NCBI RefSeq assembly: GCF_044197065.1
Contig: NZ_JBIQOI010000002.1
Location: 1,054,001 to 1,118,000, forward strand
From: Kluyvera ascorbata_C
Lineage (GTDB): Bacteria; Pseudomonadota; Gammaproteobacteria; Enterobacterales; Enterobacteriaceae
Length of the DNA: 64,000 nt
Direction: 5' to 3'
Shown here: positions 18,510-28,224 of the stretch, in pieces
How the letters are laid out: every line of letters begins with the position of its first letter
Position numbering within the stretch: position 1 is the stretch's first letter
Program-made: the position numbers and the translations under genes
The notes under the pieces: generated by a model
Seen by the model: only the letters and a program-made list of their open reading frames with translations
Database searches by the model: none
Told to the model about the DNA's origin: nothing

Positions 18510-19498
18510 ACGCCCCGTCTCGTCGCCTGGTGTTAAGCTGCCTGCTGCTGGTTGCCGCATGCCTGTTGCTCACGCTGCTGAGTCTGCGCAGCGGTGCGGT
18601 TACGCTGGAATTTTCACAAATTTTCGCCGCGCTGTTCGGCGATGCGCCGCGCGCCATCACGCTGGTGGTCACCGAGTGGCGCCTGCCGCGCGTGCTGATG
18701 GCGTTACTGATTGGCGCGGCGCTCGGCGTCAGCGGCGCGATTTTCCAGTCGCTGATGCGCAACCCGTTGGGCAGCCCGGACGTGATGGGCTTCAACACCG
18801 GGGCGTGGAGCGGCGTGCTGGTGGCGCTGGTCTTTTTCGGCCAGAACCTCACTACCATCACCCTCGCCGCCATGGCGGGCGGTATCGCTACCTCGCTTAT
18901 CGTTTGGGCGCTGGCCTGGCGCGACGGTATTGAAACCTTCCGGCTGATTATTATCGGCATTGGCATCCGCGCAATGCTGATGGCCTTCAACACCTGGCTA
19001 CTGCTGCGCGCGTCGCTGGAGACTGCCGTCTCTGCCGGGCTGTGGTTTGCCGGTTCACTCAACGGCATGACGTGGGCCAAAATCTGGCCCGCCGCGCCGC
19101 TGATGGCCGTTGCCCTCGTCTGCGCGGCGCTCTTAGTGCGCCGTCTGCGCCTGTTAGAAATGGGCGACGACAGCGCCTGTGCGCTGGGGGTTCGCGTCGA
19201 GTGGTCTCGACTGCTGCTGATGCTGGTCGCCGTGGTGCTGACCGCCGCCGCCACCGCGCTGGCCGGGCCAATCTCCTTTATTGCGCTGGTCGCCCCGCAC
19301 ATCGCCCGCCGCTTAAGCGGCACCGCGCGCTGGGGTCTAACCCAGGCGGCCCTCTGCGGCGCGCTACTGCTGGCCGCCGCCGATTACTGCGCCCAGCAGC
19401 TGTTCTTGCCTTACCAGCTTCAGGTGGGCGTGGTCACCGTTAGCCTTGGCGGTATCTACCTCATCGTGCTGCTTATTCAGGAGTCTCGTAAAAAATGA
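18506..19498 (+). CDS. fepG: Ferric enterobactin ABC permease FepG
   Basis: 330-residue FecCD-family permease, partner of FepD. It shows EWRLPRVLMALLIGAALGVSG, RNPLGSPDVMGFNTGA and AGPISFIALVAPHIAR, the family contact loop for the ATPase. Starts by ATGA overlap with fepD and ends by ATGA overlap with fepC, so the three are made from one transcript by coupled translation. Confidence 0.97.
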   Translation: MNAPSRRLVLSCLLLVAACLLLTLLSLRSGAVTLEFSQIFAALFGDAPRAITLVVTEWRLPRVLMALLIGAALGVSGAIFQSLMRNPLGSPDVMGFNTGAWSGVLVALVFFGQNLTTITLAAMAGGIATSLIVWALAWRDGIETFRLIIIGIGIRAMLMAFNTWLLLRASLETAVSAGLWFAGSLNGMTWAKIWPAAPLMAVALVCAALLVRRLRLLEMGDDSACALGVRVEWSRLLLMLVAVVLTAAATALAGPISFIALVAPHIARRLSGTARWGLTQAALCGALLLAAADYCAQQLFLPYQLQVGVVTVSLGGIYLIVLLIQESRKK

Positions 19499-20289
19499 CC
19501 GACACCGTCGCCCGCCTGCACGGCGAAGGGTTAACCCTCGCCTACGGGAAAAAGACCATCGCCGAGTCGCTGAACGTCACCATCCCTGACGGTCATTTCA
19601 CCGCCATTATCGGCCCCAACGGCTGCGGGAAATCCACGCTGCTGCGCACGCTCAGCCGTCTGATGACGCCGGTTCACGGCCACGTGTATCTCGACGGTGA
19701 AGAGATCCAGCGTTACGCCAGCAAAGAGGTGGCGCGTCGCGTCGGCCTGCTGGCGCAAAACGCCACGACGCCGGGCGATATCTCGGTGCAGGAGCTGGTT
19801 GCCCGCGGGCGCTATCCGCATCAACCGCTGTTTACCCGCTGGCGGCAGGAAGATGAAGATGCAGTGCAGCGCGCCATGCAGGCCACCGGCATCGTGAATC
19901 TGGCGAGCCAGAGCGTGGATACCCTTTCGGGCGGCCAACGCCAGCGCGCGTGGATAGCCATGGTGCTGGCGCAGGACACGTCGATTATGCTGCTCGACGA
20001 GCCAACGACCTGGCTTGATATCAGCCATCAGATTGACCTGCTGGAGCTATTAAGCGAACTAAACCGCGAGCGCGGCTATACGCTGGCGGCAGTGCTGCAC
20101 GATTTAAACCAGGCGTGCCGCTATGCAACGCACCTGATAGCCTTACGTGAAGGGAAGATTGTGGCGGAAGGCGCGCCGAAAGAGATTGTCACTCCGGCGC
20201 TGATTGAGGCGATTTACGGCCTGCGCTGCGTGATTATTGACGACCCGGTGGCGAACACGCCGCTGGTGGTGCCGCTCGGGCGGCGGTGA
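19495..20289 (+). CDS. fepC: Ferric enterobactin ABC ATPase FepC
   Basis: 264-residue ATP-binding subunit. Walker A GPNGCGKST, signature LSGGQRQRAW, Walker B IMLLDEPTTWLD and the switch histidine in VLHDLN are all intact. Slightly shorter at the C-terminus than E. coli FepC (271). The chain-length regulator-like gene fepE that follows in E. coli is missing; a BIME lies there instead. Confidence 0.97.
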   Translation: MTDTVARLHGEGLTLAYGKKTIAESLNVTIPDGHFTAIIGPNGCGKSTLLRTLSRLMTPVHGHVYLDGEEIQRYASKEVARRVGLLAQNATTPGDISVQELVARGRYPHQPLFTRWRQEDEDAVQRAMQATGIVNLASQSVDTLSGGQRQRAWIAMVLAQDTSIMLLDEPTTWLDISHQIDLLELLSELNRERGYTLAAVLHDLNQACRYATHLIALREGKIVAEGAPKEIVTPALIEAIYGLRCVIIDDPVANTPLVVPLGRR

Positions 20290-20310
20290 ATCACCCCAGG
20301 CTACCACCGT

Positions 20311-20387
20311 GTAGGCCGGATAAGGCGTAGCCGCCATCCGGCATCGTGCGCCGGTCTGCCGGATGGCGCTTAGCTTATCCGGCCTAC
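20311..20387. repeat. BIME between convergent fepC and entF
   Basis: Two inverted REP units (GTAGGCCGGATAAGGCG... and ...TTATCCGGCCTAC). Occupies the place of fepE in E. coli and may serve as the transcript end for both neighbours. Confidence 0.9.
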
Positions 20388-20409
20388 AGGATAATCAACC
20401 GCGGTTTCC

Positions 20410-23400
20410 CTACCCCAATATCTCCCGAATCACCGGCCCAATCGCCTCAAACGCCGCAGGCGTAATGATGTCGACGTGCGCGCAATCCTGACTATACACC
20501 TCCAGCTCACCCACCCACGGCCCCCAGGCCGCCTGCGGATCCGCCTGGCGGGTTTTCTCGGCAACAAACAGCGTCGCTTTGCCGTCAAACGTCGCGCTGT
20601 GCGCGGTGGTCAGCAGGCGCACGGCATCGGCGTAGTTGCCTTCAATTGCGCTGAACAACTCGCTGGAGCCCTGCCCCTGCTGGGCGGCGAGAAACGCTTC
20701 GCGCTCGCGGTCAATTTCCGCCAATACTGCTGGGTCAAGACCGTTAGCCTCTTTTTCCGCCCAGTTTTGCGTTTCCGGCGGCCAGGTATCCAGCAGGCCG
20801 AGGAACGCCACCGCTTCACCGCGCTGACGTAAACGCGCGGCAATACCCTGCGCCAGCGTACCGCCGAGCGAATAGCCGAGCAGGTAATACGGCCCGTGCG
20901 GCTGCTGGGCGAGCAAGGTTGCCAGATGATGCTCGCACACCTCGTCCAGCGTCGCGGCGGTCTGCATCGGACCTTCCGGGCGCGGCGACTGAATGCCGGT
21001 AATCGACCAGCACGGTGTCAGATAGCGCGACAGCACGCTGAACTGCCAGGCAAAACCGGATGCCGGATGGAAGCAGAACAACGTCGGGCCATCGCCGGTA
21101 CGCAACGGTAGCAGCGGTTCATAGCCCAGACGCTGCGCCTGTTCGTCGTCGCTGTTGTCCAGCAGCGCGCTCAGTTGACCGACGGTCGATGACACCATCA
21201 CCTGCCCCGGCGTCACCTTGCGCGCGGTTTGCTGGCTCAGCGTTGCGGCAAGGCGCATGGCGAGCAGCGAGTGACCGCCAAGCGCGAAGAAATCGGCGTC
21301 GATATCCTGAATGTCGCAGCCGAGCAGCTGGCTGAACGCCGCGGCGACCTGCACTTCGGTTGCCGTTTGCGGCGCGCGGCCGCTGGTTTTCTGCGTCAAC
21401 GACGGCAGCGGCAGCGCTTTACGATCCAGCTTGCCGTTGGCGCTCAGCGGCAGTTCGCTCAGCTGTAACAGCACCACCGGCACCATATGCGGTGGTAGCT
21501 GTTGGCGAAGCTGCGCCAGCAGGGCTTCGGTATCGAGCGGCAGGCCGGAAATCGATACCACATAGCCCACCAACTGGCGCGCATCGCCGCCGGTGGCCGC
21601 CGCCTGGTTAATAACACAAGCATGCGTCACCGCCTGTTCCACGTCCGGCAGGCTCTGCATCACCCGGTCGATTTCGCCAAGCTCGATGCGCTGGCCGCGG
21701 ATTTTAAGCTGATCGTCGCTGCGTCCGAGATATTCCACCGCGCCGTTATCCAGCCAGCGCGCCACGTCGCCGGTGCGGTACATCCGTTCACCGGGTGCAA
21801 ACGGGTCGGCAATAAAGCGGCTGGCGGTGAGATCCGGTCTGCCCAGATACCCCTGCGCCAGTTGAATACCCGTGAGGTAGAGATCGCCCGCCACGCCAAA
21901 CGGCACCGGGCGCATCATGGCGCCGAGGATACGCAGGCCGGTATTCCACACCGGGAAACCAATCGGCACGCTGTTGCCGGATACCGCCGCCAGCGCTTCG
22001 CCGTAGGCCGGGTACCCGCTCACGTCCACCGCCGCTTCCGTTGGCCCATAGAGGTTGTGCAGCGGCACGTGGGTCAGCACTTCCCACTCGCGGCATAGCG
22101 CGGTCGGCAGCGCTTCACCGCTACAGAACACCCGCTGGAGCGAGCAGCAGCTATCCACGGTTTCCGGCGTCATCGAGGCGACAAACGCTGCCAGCATCGA
22201 CGGTACGAAGTGGGTGGTGGTGATACCATAATCGGCAAAGAAGCGCTGCATCGCCAACGGGTCGCGGTGCGCTTCCGGCTCGGCCATCACCAGGCTCGCA
22301 CCGGTCATAAACGGCCACCAGAATTCCCACACCGAAACGTCAAAGCTGCACGGCGTTTTTTGCGCCACCACGTCATCGGCGGTCAGCGGATAGTGATCCT
22401 GCATCCACAGCAGGCGGTTAACGATAGCTTCATGGCCGACCATCACCCCTTTCGGGCGGCCGGTTGAGCCTGAAGTAAAGATGATATAGGCCGTCTGTTC
22501 CGGCGTCGCCAGCGCAAGCGGCTGGTCATCACCCGCCGTCAGCGGCGCGTTCAGACACAGGCTGTCGATATTCGGGAAGCGGTGCAGTTGGTCGGCGGCG
22601 GTGATCAGCAGGGTCGGGCGCGCGTCTTCCAGCATCATTTGCAGGCGGTCGTCCGGGTAGCCGGTATCGAGCGGCAGCCAGGCCGCACCCGCCTCGACGA
22701 TAGCGTGCAGCGCCAGCGTCAGGAAGACCGAACGCGGCAATGCGACGGCGACGCTATCACCGGGCTTCACCCCGCGTTCACGCAGGACGTTTGCCAGCGC
22801 GACCACCTGCTGGCGCATCTCGCGGTAGGTGAAGCGATAGTTCGCGTCCACCAGCGCCACGGCATCCGGCGTTTTCGCCGCCTGCTCGGCCACCAGCGAA
22901 CTGAGCGTGGCGCGCGGCAGGGATTTTTCGGTGGCATTGATCTGCGCCAGACGCTGATATTCGTCAGGTGAAAGCAGTTCCGCATCGGCACACATCAACG
23001 CGGGATTATCGGCGAACTGCTGCAAAAGTGCAGTCAAACGGGCGATATGCTGCTGCAGCGTCGCTTCATCATAGCGCTGCTGGTTGGCCAGAATTTCCAG
23101 CGACAGCCCACCCTCTTCGTCCGGGAACAGCGCCAGCTCAAGGTCATTAACCGGGCCGGTCGCCAGCGTATGGGTTATCGCGTTAACGTCGGCGAAACCG
23201 AGACGATAATCAAACATCTTGACGTTAAATACCGGACCAAACAGCGCTTCATCGCCCGCCGCTTTTCCGGCATCGCGCACAATCTGCTCCGCATCATAGC
23301 GCTGATGGCGGCGCATCTTTTTCAGCTGCCCGGAGAGGCGAGTCGCCAGCTCGGGCAAGGTTTCCTGCCCGTTCAGCGTCACGCCAAGCGGCAGCACGTT

Positions 23401-24273
23401 GAGCACCGGGCCGGTGGCCGTCAGCGCGGCAGATCCCATGCGGCGCATAAAGATAAACCCGGCGGCGTACTCGCTGCGCCCGCAAAGACGCCCCAGCCAG
23501 AGCGCCACCAGCGCCAGCGCCAGGTCGGCGGGCTGGCACTGCGGGGCGGAGGCGGTCAGGCGGGTAAACGCCCGGCGGTCGGCGGTGAGCTTCAGCCGCC
23601 AGATAGCGGTGCTTTGCGCACGACCCGGCAGCGGCGCAGAGGAGAGCGAGGCCGGAGATGGCAAGGCTTTACGCTGTTCGCCCCAGAAGGCTTTATCGCG
23701 CTGGAACGCCTCGCTGTCCCGATAGCGTTGATATTCGTCCACGACGTCGGCAAACGGCGTAAACGCCGGTTCCGGTAGCGTTTCGCCGGTGACCAGCGCC
23801 TGGTAAATCAGGCTTATCTGCCGCGTTATCGCCGGGAAGCTGAAGCCGTCCACCAGCAGATGATGGTAACGCTGATACCAGAACCACTGGTTTTCGCCGA
23901 CGCGGAAAAGCTGATGGCAATAGAGCGGATTGCCGCTGTCGACGCGGCTATTTTGCGCGAGGTCACGCTGCATCAAGGCCAGCGCCGCCTGCTGCGGGTC
24001 AGACTCACCGCGCAGGTCGTGGCACGCCGGTTCGGCAATCGGCATGCTTTCATCCAGCCACTGCCAGACTTCGCCGTTATCTTCGCTAAAGCGCATACGC
24101 AGCGTGTCGGCCTGATTCAGGCCCATCACGATAGCGCGCGCCAGCAGGTCGCCGTCAATCTTCCCGTTCAGCTCAACGTAGTGCGCCACGCTCCAGGCGT
24201 TAGGTAATGTCGACAGCGCTTCCGCCATCCAGATCCCCGGTTGAGCGGCAATCAGCGGTAAACGCGGGTTCAT
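20410..24273 (-). CDS. entF: Enterobactin synthase component F (serine-activating NRPS)
   Basis: 1287-residue nonribosomal peptide synthetase (E. coli 1293). Domains in order: condensation (1 to about 430; HHLLVDG at 137-143), serine adenylation (about 455-955; SGSTGRPKG 601-609, YRTGD 832-836, NGKLDRK 946-952), thiolation (about 970-1040; GGHSLL with Ser1002) and thioesterase (about 1060-1287; GYSLGG with Ser1135, catalytic His near 1266). It joins DHBA from EntB to serine and cyclises three units. The start ATG overlaps the ybdZ stop (ATGA). No key motif is missing. Confidence 0.98.
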   Translation of the reverse strand: MNPRLPLIAAQPGIWMAEALSTLPNAWSVAHYVELNGKIDGDLLARAIVMGLNQADTLRMRFSEDNGEVWQWLDESMPIAEPACHDLRGESDPQQAALALMQRDLAQNSRVDSGNPLYCHQLFRVGENQWFWYQRYHHLLVDGFSFPAITRQISLIYQALVTGETLPEPAFTPFADVVDEYQRYRDSEAFQRDKAFWGEQRKALPSPASLSSAPLPGRAQSTAIWRLKLTADRRAFTRLTASAPQCQPADLALALVALWLGRLCGRSEYAAGFIFMRRMGSAALTATGPVLNVLPLGVTLNGQETLPELATRLSGQLKKMRRHQRYDAEQIVRDAGKAAGDEALFGPVFNVKMFDYRLGFADVNAITHTLATGPVNDLELALFPDEEGGLSLEILANQQRYDEATLQQHIARLTALLQQFADNPALMCADAELLSPDEYQRLAQINATEKSLPRATLSSLVAEQAAKTPDAVALVDANYRFTYREMRQQVVALANVLRERGVKPGDSVAVALPRSVFLTLALHAIVEAGAAWLPLDTGYPDDRLQMMLEDARPTLLITAADQLHRFPNIDSLCLNAPLTAGDDQPLALATPEQTAYIIFTSGSTGRPKGVMVGHEAIVNRLLWMQDHYPLTADDVVAQKTPCSFDVSVWEFWWPFMTGASLVMAEPEAHRDPLAMQRFFADYGITTTHFVPSMLAAFVASMTPETVDSCCSLQRVFCSGEALPTALCREWEVLTHVPLHNLYGPTEAAVDVSGYPAYGEALAAVSGNSVPIGFPVWNTGLRILGAMMRPVPFGVAGDLYLTGIQLAQGYLGRPDLTASRFIADPFAPGERMYRTGDVARWLDNGAVEYLGRSDDQLKIRGQRIELGEIDRVMQSLPDVEQAVTHACVINQAAATGGDARQLVGYVVSISGLPLDTEALLAQLRQQLPPHMVPVVLLQLSELPLSANGKLDRKALPLPSLTQKTSGRAPQTATEVQVAAAFSQLLGCDIQDIDADFFALGGHSLLAMRLAATLSQQTARKVTPGQVMVSSTVGQLSALLDNSDDEQAQRLGYEPLLPLRTGDGPTLFCFHPASGFAWQFSVLSRYLTPCWSITGIQSPRPEGPMQTAATLDEVCEHHLATLLAQQPHGPYYLLGYSLGGTLAQGIAARLRQRGEAVAFLGLLDTWPPETQNWAEKEANGLDPAVLAEIDREREAFLAAQQGQGSSELFSAIEGNYADAVRLLTTAHSATFDGKATLFVAEKTRQADPQAAWGPWVGELEVYSQDCAHVDIITPAAFEAIGPVIREILG

Positions 24274-24488
24274 GGGCGGCCTCCGGCGGCGGCGAAATGG
24301 TCAGGATAAAGCGTCGTCCAGTTATGGGTGAGCCAGGCGTTGCACGCCTCAAGCGGCTGCGGCTCGCACACCACCGTCCAGCCTTCCGGCACTGAACACT
24401 GCTGGGGCCAGAGGCTGAACTGCCGTTGAGGATTTTGCAGAAGGTAAAACTGCCCTTGCGCCACGTCGAAGGGGTTACTGACTTGCAT
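24270..24488 (-). CDS. ybdZ: MbtH-like protein YbdZ
   Basis: 72-residue MbtH family protein that binds and stimulates the EntF adenylation domain. The signature is present: NPFD at the start, QFSLWPQQCSVPEGW and a later W in LTHNWTTLYP. It sits between fes and entF, as in E. coli. The 3' end overlaps entF by four bases, which suits a stoichiometric partner. Confidence 0.95.
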   Translation of the reverse strand: MQVSNPFDVAQGQFYLLQNPQRQFSLWPQQCSVPEGWTVVCEPQPLEACNAWLTHNWTTLYPDHFAAAGGRP

Positions 24489-24503
24489 ACCAAACTCCTG
24501 TCG

Positions 24504-25721
24504 TTAATCGCGCGTTGCCGTCTGGGTGTTCCAGAGCGTCATCAGCCCGGCGGTCAGCCCGCCGCGCCAGCAAAGCGCATCATGTCCGCCATCAACCTGA
24601 TGCCAGAAAATCGGCTGCTGTGTGCGCTGTAGTTGCGCCAAAAGCGCCTGATTGGCGCGAAAAATAATCGGTTCACGGATACCGGCTTCCAGCACGATTC
24701 GCAGCCCCTGCGGGTTCAACGCCCCGCTTTCAAGCTGCGCGACAATCTCCCCGGTCTGATGCCCGCCGCGATGCGGCCACCAGTACGACCCCGACTGGCT
24801 AAGCACGCAGCCAAAGCGCTCCGGCCAGTGCAGCCCGGCGTAAAGCGAAGAGAGGCCACCGAAGCTTTGCCCGGCCACTATCGTCCGGTCAGCGCGGTCG
24901 CTGAACGGCGCAATCGCCTGTACCTGCGGCAGCAATTCCTGCTGTACCGCCAGCCAAAAATCCGCATTGCAGGGCAGCTCAATGCTGCGGTGCGCGTTAT
25001 CAATCACGTCAATCAGCAGATAGACCGCGGCGGGCAGCTTTTTGGCTTCGGTGAGCGCGGTCAACGCGGGCCATACCGGCATGCTTTCGGCCCAGAACTG
25101 GCCGTCGAGCAGCACCGCCAAAGGCCGGTCGGCTTCGTTCACCTCTCCGGTGGTGAAGATCCACACCCGGCGCTGATTGCCCAATCGTTCACTGCGCCAG
25201 GTGATGCACTGCGGTTCACGCCAGGTGGACGCAGGCGTTGACCATCCCGGCTGTTCCGGAGCTTGCGGCATCTCGAGCGCCGAAACCGCATGGCCGCGCC
25301 CGCCCTTCCAGCTTTGCGGATTCAGCGGGTCAGCAATGGCTTGCGGCAGCAGCTTGCGCCAGCCTTCGCGCAGTTTCTGACGATCCGGCTCGGCGGCGGT
25401 AAAAATGTCAGGGGAGAAATCATCGTCGCGCTCGCTGGGAGCAAAGCAGTAGCTACCGCACCAGGTAGGCGGCAACGTGGTCGTCCAGCGCCAGACGTCG
25501 GTATCGGGAATACGTTCAAGGGTCTGCGGGGCAGAATTGTGGTGGTGATCGGTAACGCCGGTAATGTAAATCCACACCCGGCGAATGGGCGATGAAAGCG
25601 GGCCTCCAGCAGGGTCCCGCCACCAGAACGTGACGCGATAATTTTCGCCAACCCGTTCATATTGCGGTCCTTTTATGGTTTTCCACCACGCATCACTTCC
25701 TGTTGCTAACTTCTCCACCAC
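24504..25721 (-). CDS. fes: Enterobactin esterase Fes
   Basis: Cytoplasmic esterase that hydrolyses ferric enterobactin to release iron, 405 residues (E. coli about 400). The N-terminal enterochelin esterase domain (VTFWWRDP, RVWIYITGVTDHHHN) is followed by an alpha/beta hydrolase domain with nucleophile GQSFGG and the histidine in GGHDALCW. The start is a GTG at 25721 after GGGG five bases upstream. First gene of fes-ybdZ-entF, divergent from fepA across a Fur region. Confidence 0.95.
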   Translation of the reverse strand: MVEKLATGSDAWWKTIKGPQYERVGENYRVTFWWRDPAGGPLSSPIRRVWIYITGVTDHHHNSAPQTLERIPDTDVWRWTTTLPPTWCGSYCFAPSERDDDFSPDIFTAAEPDRQKLREGWRKLLPQAIADPLNPQSWKGGRGHAVSALEMPQAPEQPGWSTPASTWREPQCITWRSERLGNQRRVWIFTTGEVNEADRPLAVLLDGQFWAESMPVWPALTALTEAKKLPAAVYLLIDVIDNAHRSIELPCNADFWLAVQQELLPQVQAIAPFSDRADRTIVAGQSFGGLSSLYAGLHWPERFGCVLSQSGSYWWPHRGGHQTGEIVAQLESGALNPQGLRIVLEAGIREPIIFRANQALLAQLQRTQQPIFWHQVDGGHDALCWRGGLTAGLMTLWNTQTATRD

Positions 25722-25771
25722 GTTAACCCCATGTTTCTTGTGGAATTTATTTTTACATCTTAAAATTTATT

Positions 25772-25796
25772 GATAATATTATTGATAACTATTTGC
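25772..25796. promoter_or_regulatory. Overlapping Fur boxes in the fes-fepA divergent promoter
   Basis: Two 19-base matches, each about 12 of 19 to consensus, start at 25772 and 25778. This six-base offset is typical of overlapping Fur dimers. The core repeats are GATAAT and GATAAC. Confidence 0.8.
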
Positions 25797-25913
25797 ATTT
25801 GCAATAGCGTATTGCCGCGCACTTTCACATGCTTCTGGCATACAACCTTGCCGCGTCTCCCCTTTTGGGAATGGATCACGACGGGACGTTGGCGACGAAA
25901 AGCAGGACACACA

Positions 25914-28175
25914 ATGAATAATAAAATCAAATCCCTGGCCTTCCTGGTCAACCTGGGTATTTATGGCGTTGCATCTCCGGCTTTTGCCGCCGAGACTACC
26001 AGCAATAAAGACGTAGACGGTGAAACCATGGTCGTTACCGCGGCCGAGCAGAACCTGCAGGCACCGGGCGTCTCCACCATCACCGCCGACGAAATTCGCA
26101 AGCGCCCACCGGCTCGCGACGTTTCTGAAATCATCCGTACCATGCCGGGCGTTAACCTCACCGGTAACTCCACCAGCGGCCAGCGCGGTAACAACCGCCA
26201 GATCGATATTCGCGGTATGGGCCCGGAAAACACCCTGATTCTGATCGACGGCAAGCCGGTCACCAGCCGTAACTCTGTCCGTCAGGGCTGGCGCGGCGAA
26301 CGTGATACCCGCGGAGATACCGGCTGGGTGCCGCCAGAAATGATTGAACGCATTGAAGTCCTGCGTGGCCCAGCGGCAGCCCGTTACGGTAACGGCGCGG
26401 CGGGCGGCGTGGTGAATATCATCACCAAAAAAGGGGGTGATGAATGGCACGGTTCCTGGAACACCTATTTCAACGCGCCGGAGCACAAAGAAGAAGGCTC
26501 CACCAAGCGTACTAACTTCAGCCTGACCGGGCCGCTGGGCGGCGATTTCAGCTTCCGTCTGTACGGTAACCTGGATAAAACCCAGGCCGATGCCTGGGAC
26601 ATCAACGATGGTCACCAGTCGACGCGTACCGGTGCTTACGCAGATACGATGCCTGCCGGTCGCGAAGGCGTTGAGAACAAAGATATCAACGGGCAGGTTC
26701 GTTGGGACTTCGCGCCGATGCAGTCACTGGAATTCGAAGCAGGCTATAGCCGTCAGGGTAATCTGTACGCGGGCGATACCCAGAACACCAACAACGACAA
26801 CACAGGCAAAGGCCTGGTTAAAAAATACTACGGTAAAGAAACTAACCGTATGTATCGCCAGAACTATGCGCTGACCTGGAACGGCGGCTGGGATAATGGC
26901 GTTACTACCAGCAACTGGGCACAGTACGAACACACTCGTAACTCCCGTCTGGGCGAAGGGCTGGCCGGTGGCCTCGAGGGGCTGTTCAACAGCAACCAGT
27001 TTAGTGATACCGACCTGTCTGATGTCACCCTACACAGCGAAATCAATATTCCGTTCGATTTAATCGTTAACCAGAACCTTACGCTGGGCACCGAATGGAA
27101 CCAGCAGCGCATGAAGGACTCCAGTTCCAACACGCAGACCTTCCTGGGCGGCAATATTCCTGGCTACAGCACCGATGCTCGCAGTCCTTATTCTCAAGCG
27201 GAGATCTTCTCGCTGTTCGCAGAGGACAACATGGAGGTCACCGACAGCACCATGTTAACTCCGGCGCTGCGCTTCGATCACCATAGTGTCGTCGGCAATA
27301 ACTGGAGTCCATCATTGAACCTTTCTCAGGGGCTCGGCGATGACTTCACGTTGAAAATGGGGATCGCTCGCGCCTACAAAGCGCCAAGCCTGTATCAGAC
27401 CAACCCGAACTATATCCTGTACAGCAAAGGCCAGGGCTGCTTCGCCACAGGCGCGGCAAGCAAGATTGGCTGCTACCTGCTGGGGAATGACGATCTGAAA
27501 GCGGAAACCAGCATCAACAAAGAGATTGGTCTGGAGTTCAAACGTGACGGCTGGCTGGCTGGGGTTACCTGGTTCCGTAACGATTATCGCAACAAAATTG
27601 AAGCCGGTACCGTTCCACTCTACCGTATCACCTCGGGCTCAACCAAAACGGATATCTACCAGTGGGATAACATTCCTAAAGCGGTAGTTGAAGGGCTGGA
27701 AGGAACGCTGAACGTTCCGGTTAGCGAAACGGTGAACTGGACCAACAACATCACCTACATGTTGCAAAGCAAGAACAAAGAGACCGGCGAACGCCTGTCG
27801 ATCATTCCTGAGTACACGCTGAACTCTACCCTGAGCTGGCAGGTTCGTCAGGATGTATCGCTGCAGTCTACCTTTACCTGGTATGGCAAACAGCAGCCGA
27901 AAAAGTACGATTATCAGGGTAAACCGGTCACTGGTACTTCAGCCAATGAGATTAGCCCGTACAGCATTGTCGGTCTGAGCGCGACCTGGGACGTGACCAA
28001 ATACGTCAGCCTGACCGGCGGTGTGGATAACGTCTTCGATAAACGCCTGTGGCGCGAAGGTAATGCCCAGACGGTGAGCAACACACAAACGGGCGACTAC
28101 ATGGCTGGTGCGGGTGCCTACACCTACAACGAGCCGGGCCGTACCTGGTACATGAGTATCAACACGCACTTCTGA
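25914..28175 (+). CDS. fepA: Ferric enterobactin outer-membrane receptor FepA
   Basis: 753-residue TonB-dependent receptor. Signal peptide of about 27 residues (ending PAFAAETT), TonB box near GETMVVTAAEQN, plug domain (DVSEIIRTMPGVNLTGNSTSGQ in two parts) and a 22-strand barrel ending in NTHF with terminal Phe. Follows E. coli FepA closely; extracellular loop regions are the most divergent. The ATG at 25914 after AGGACACACA gives MNNKIKSLAFLVNLG; the frame is open further upstream but without a better start. Expected to be Fur-repressed. Confidence 0.98.
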   Translation: MNNKIKSLAFLVNLGIYGVASPAFAAETTSNKDVDGETMVVTAAEQNLQAPGVSTITADEIRKRPPARDVSEIIRTMPGVNLTGNSTSGQRGNNRQIDIRGMGPENTLILIDGKPVTSRNSVRQGWRGERDTRGDTGWVPPEMIERIEVLRGPAAARYGNGAAGGVVNIITKKGGDEWHGSWNTYFNAPEHKEEGSTKRTNFSLTGPLGGDFSFRLYGNLDKTQADAWDINDGHQSTRTGAYADTMPAGREGVENKDINGQVRWDFAPMQSLEFEAGYSRQGNLYAGDTQNTNNDNTGKGLVKKYYGKETNRMYRQNYALTWNGGWDNGVTTSNWAQYEHTRNSRLGEGLAGGLEGLFNSNQFSDTDLSDVTLHSEINIPFDLIVNQNLTLGTEWNQQRMKDSSSNTQTFLGGNIPGYSTDARSPYSQAEIFSLFAEDNMEVTDSTMLTPALRFDHHSVVGNNWSPSLNLSQGLGDDFTLKMGIARAYKAPSLYQTNPNYILYSKGQGCFATGAASKIGCYLLGNDDLKAETSINKEIGLEFKRDGWLAGVTWFRNDYRNKIEAGTVPLYRITSGSTKTDIYQWDNIPKAVVEGLEGTLNVPVSETVNWTNNITYMLQSKNKETGERLSIIPEYTLNSTLSWQVRQDVSLQSTFTWYGKQQPKKYDYQGKPVTGTSANEISPYSIVGLSATWDVTKYVSLTGGVDNVFDKRLWREGNAQTVSNTQTGDYMAGAGAYTYNEPGRTWYMSINTHF

Positions 28176-28188
28176 TAATCTGTTCCTA

Positions 28189-28214
28189 CCCTCTCCCTTC
28201 CGGGAGAGGGTTTT
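28189..28214 (+). terminator. Intrinsic terminator between fepA and entD
   Basis: Perfect 9-bp stem CCCTCTCCC/GGGAGAGGG with a TTCC loop followed by TTTT. It ends only ten bases before entD, so entD expression depends on readthrough or its own promoter. Confidence 0.85.
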
Positions 28215-28224
28215 CAGGAGCCTT

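Noticed and set aside
20290..20409. Remnant of fepE between fepC and entF
   Set aside because: The gap contains only a BIME; no fragment of a Wzz-like protein is visible on either strand.
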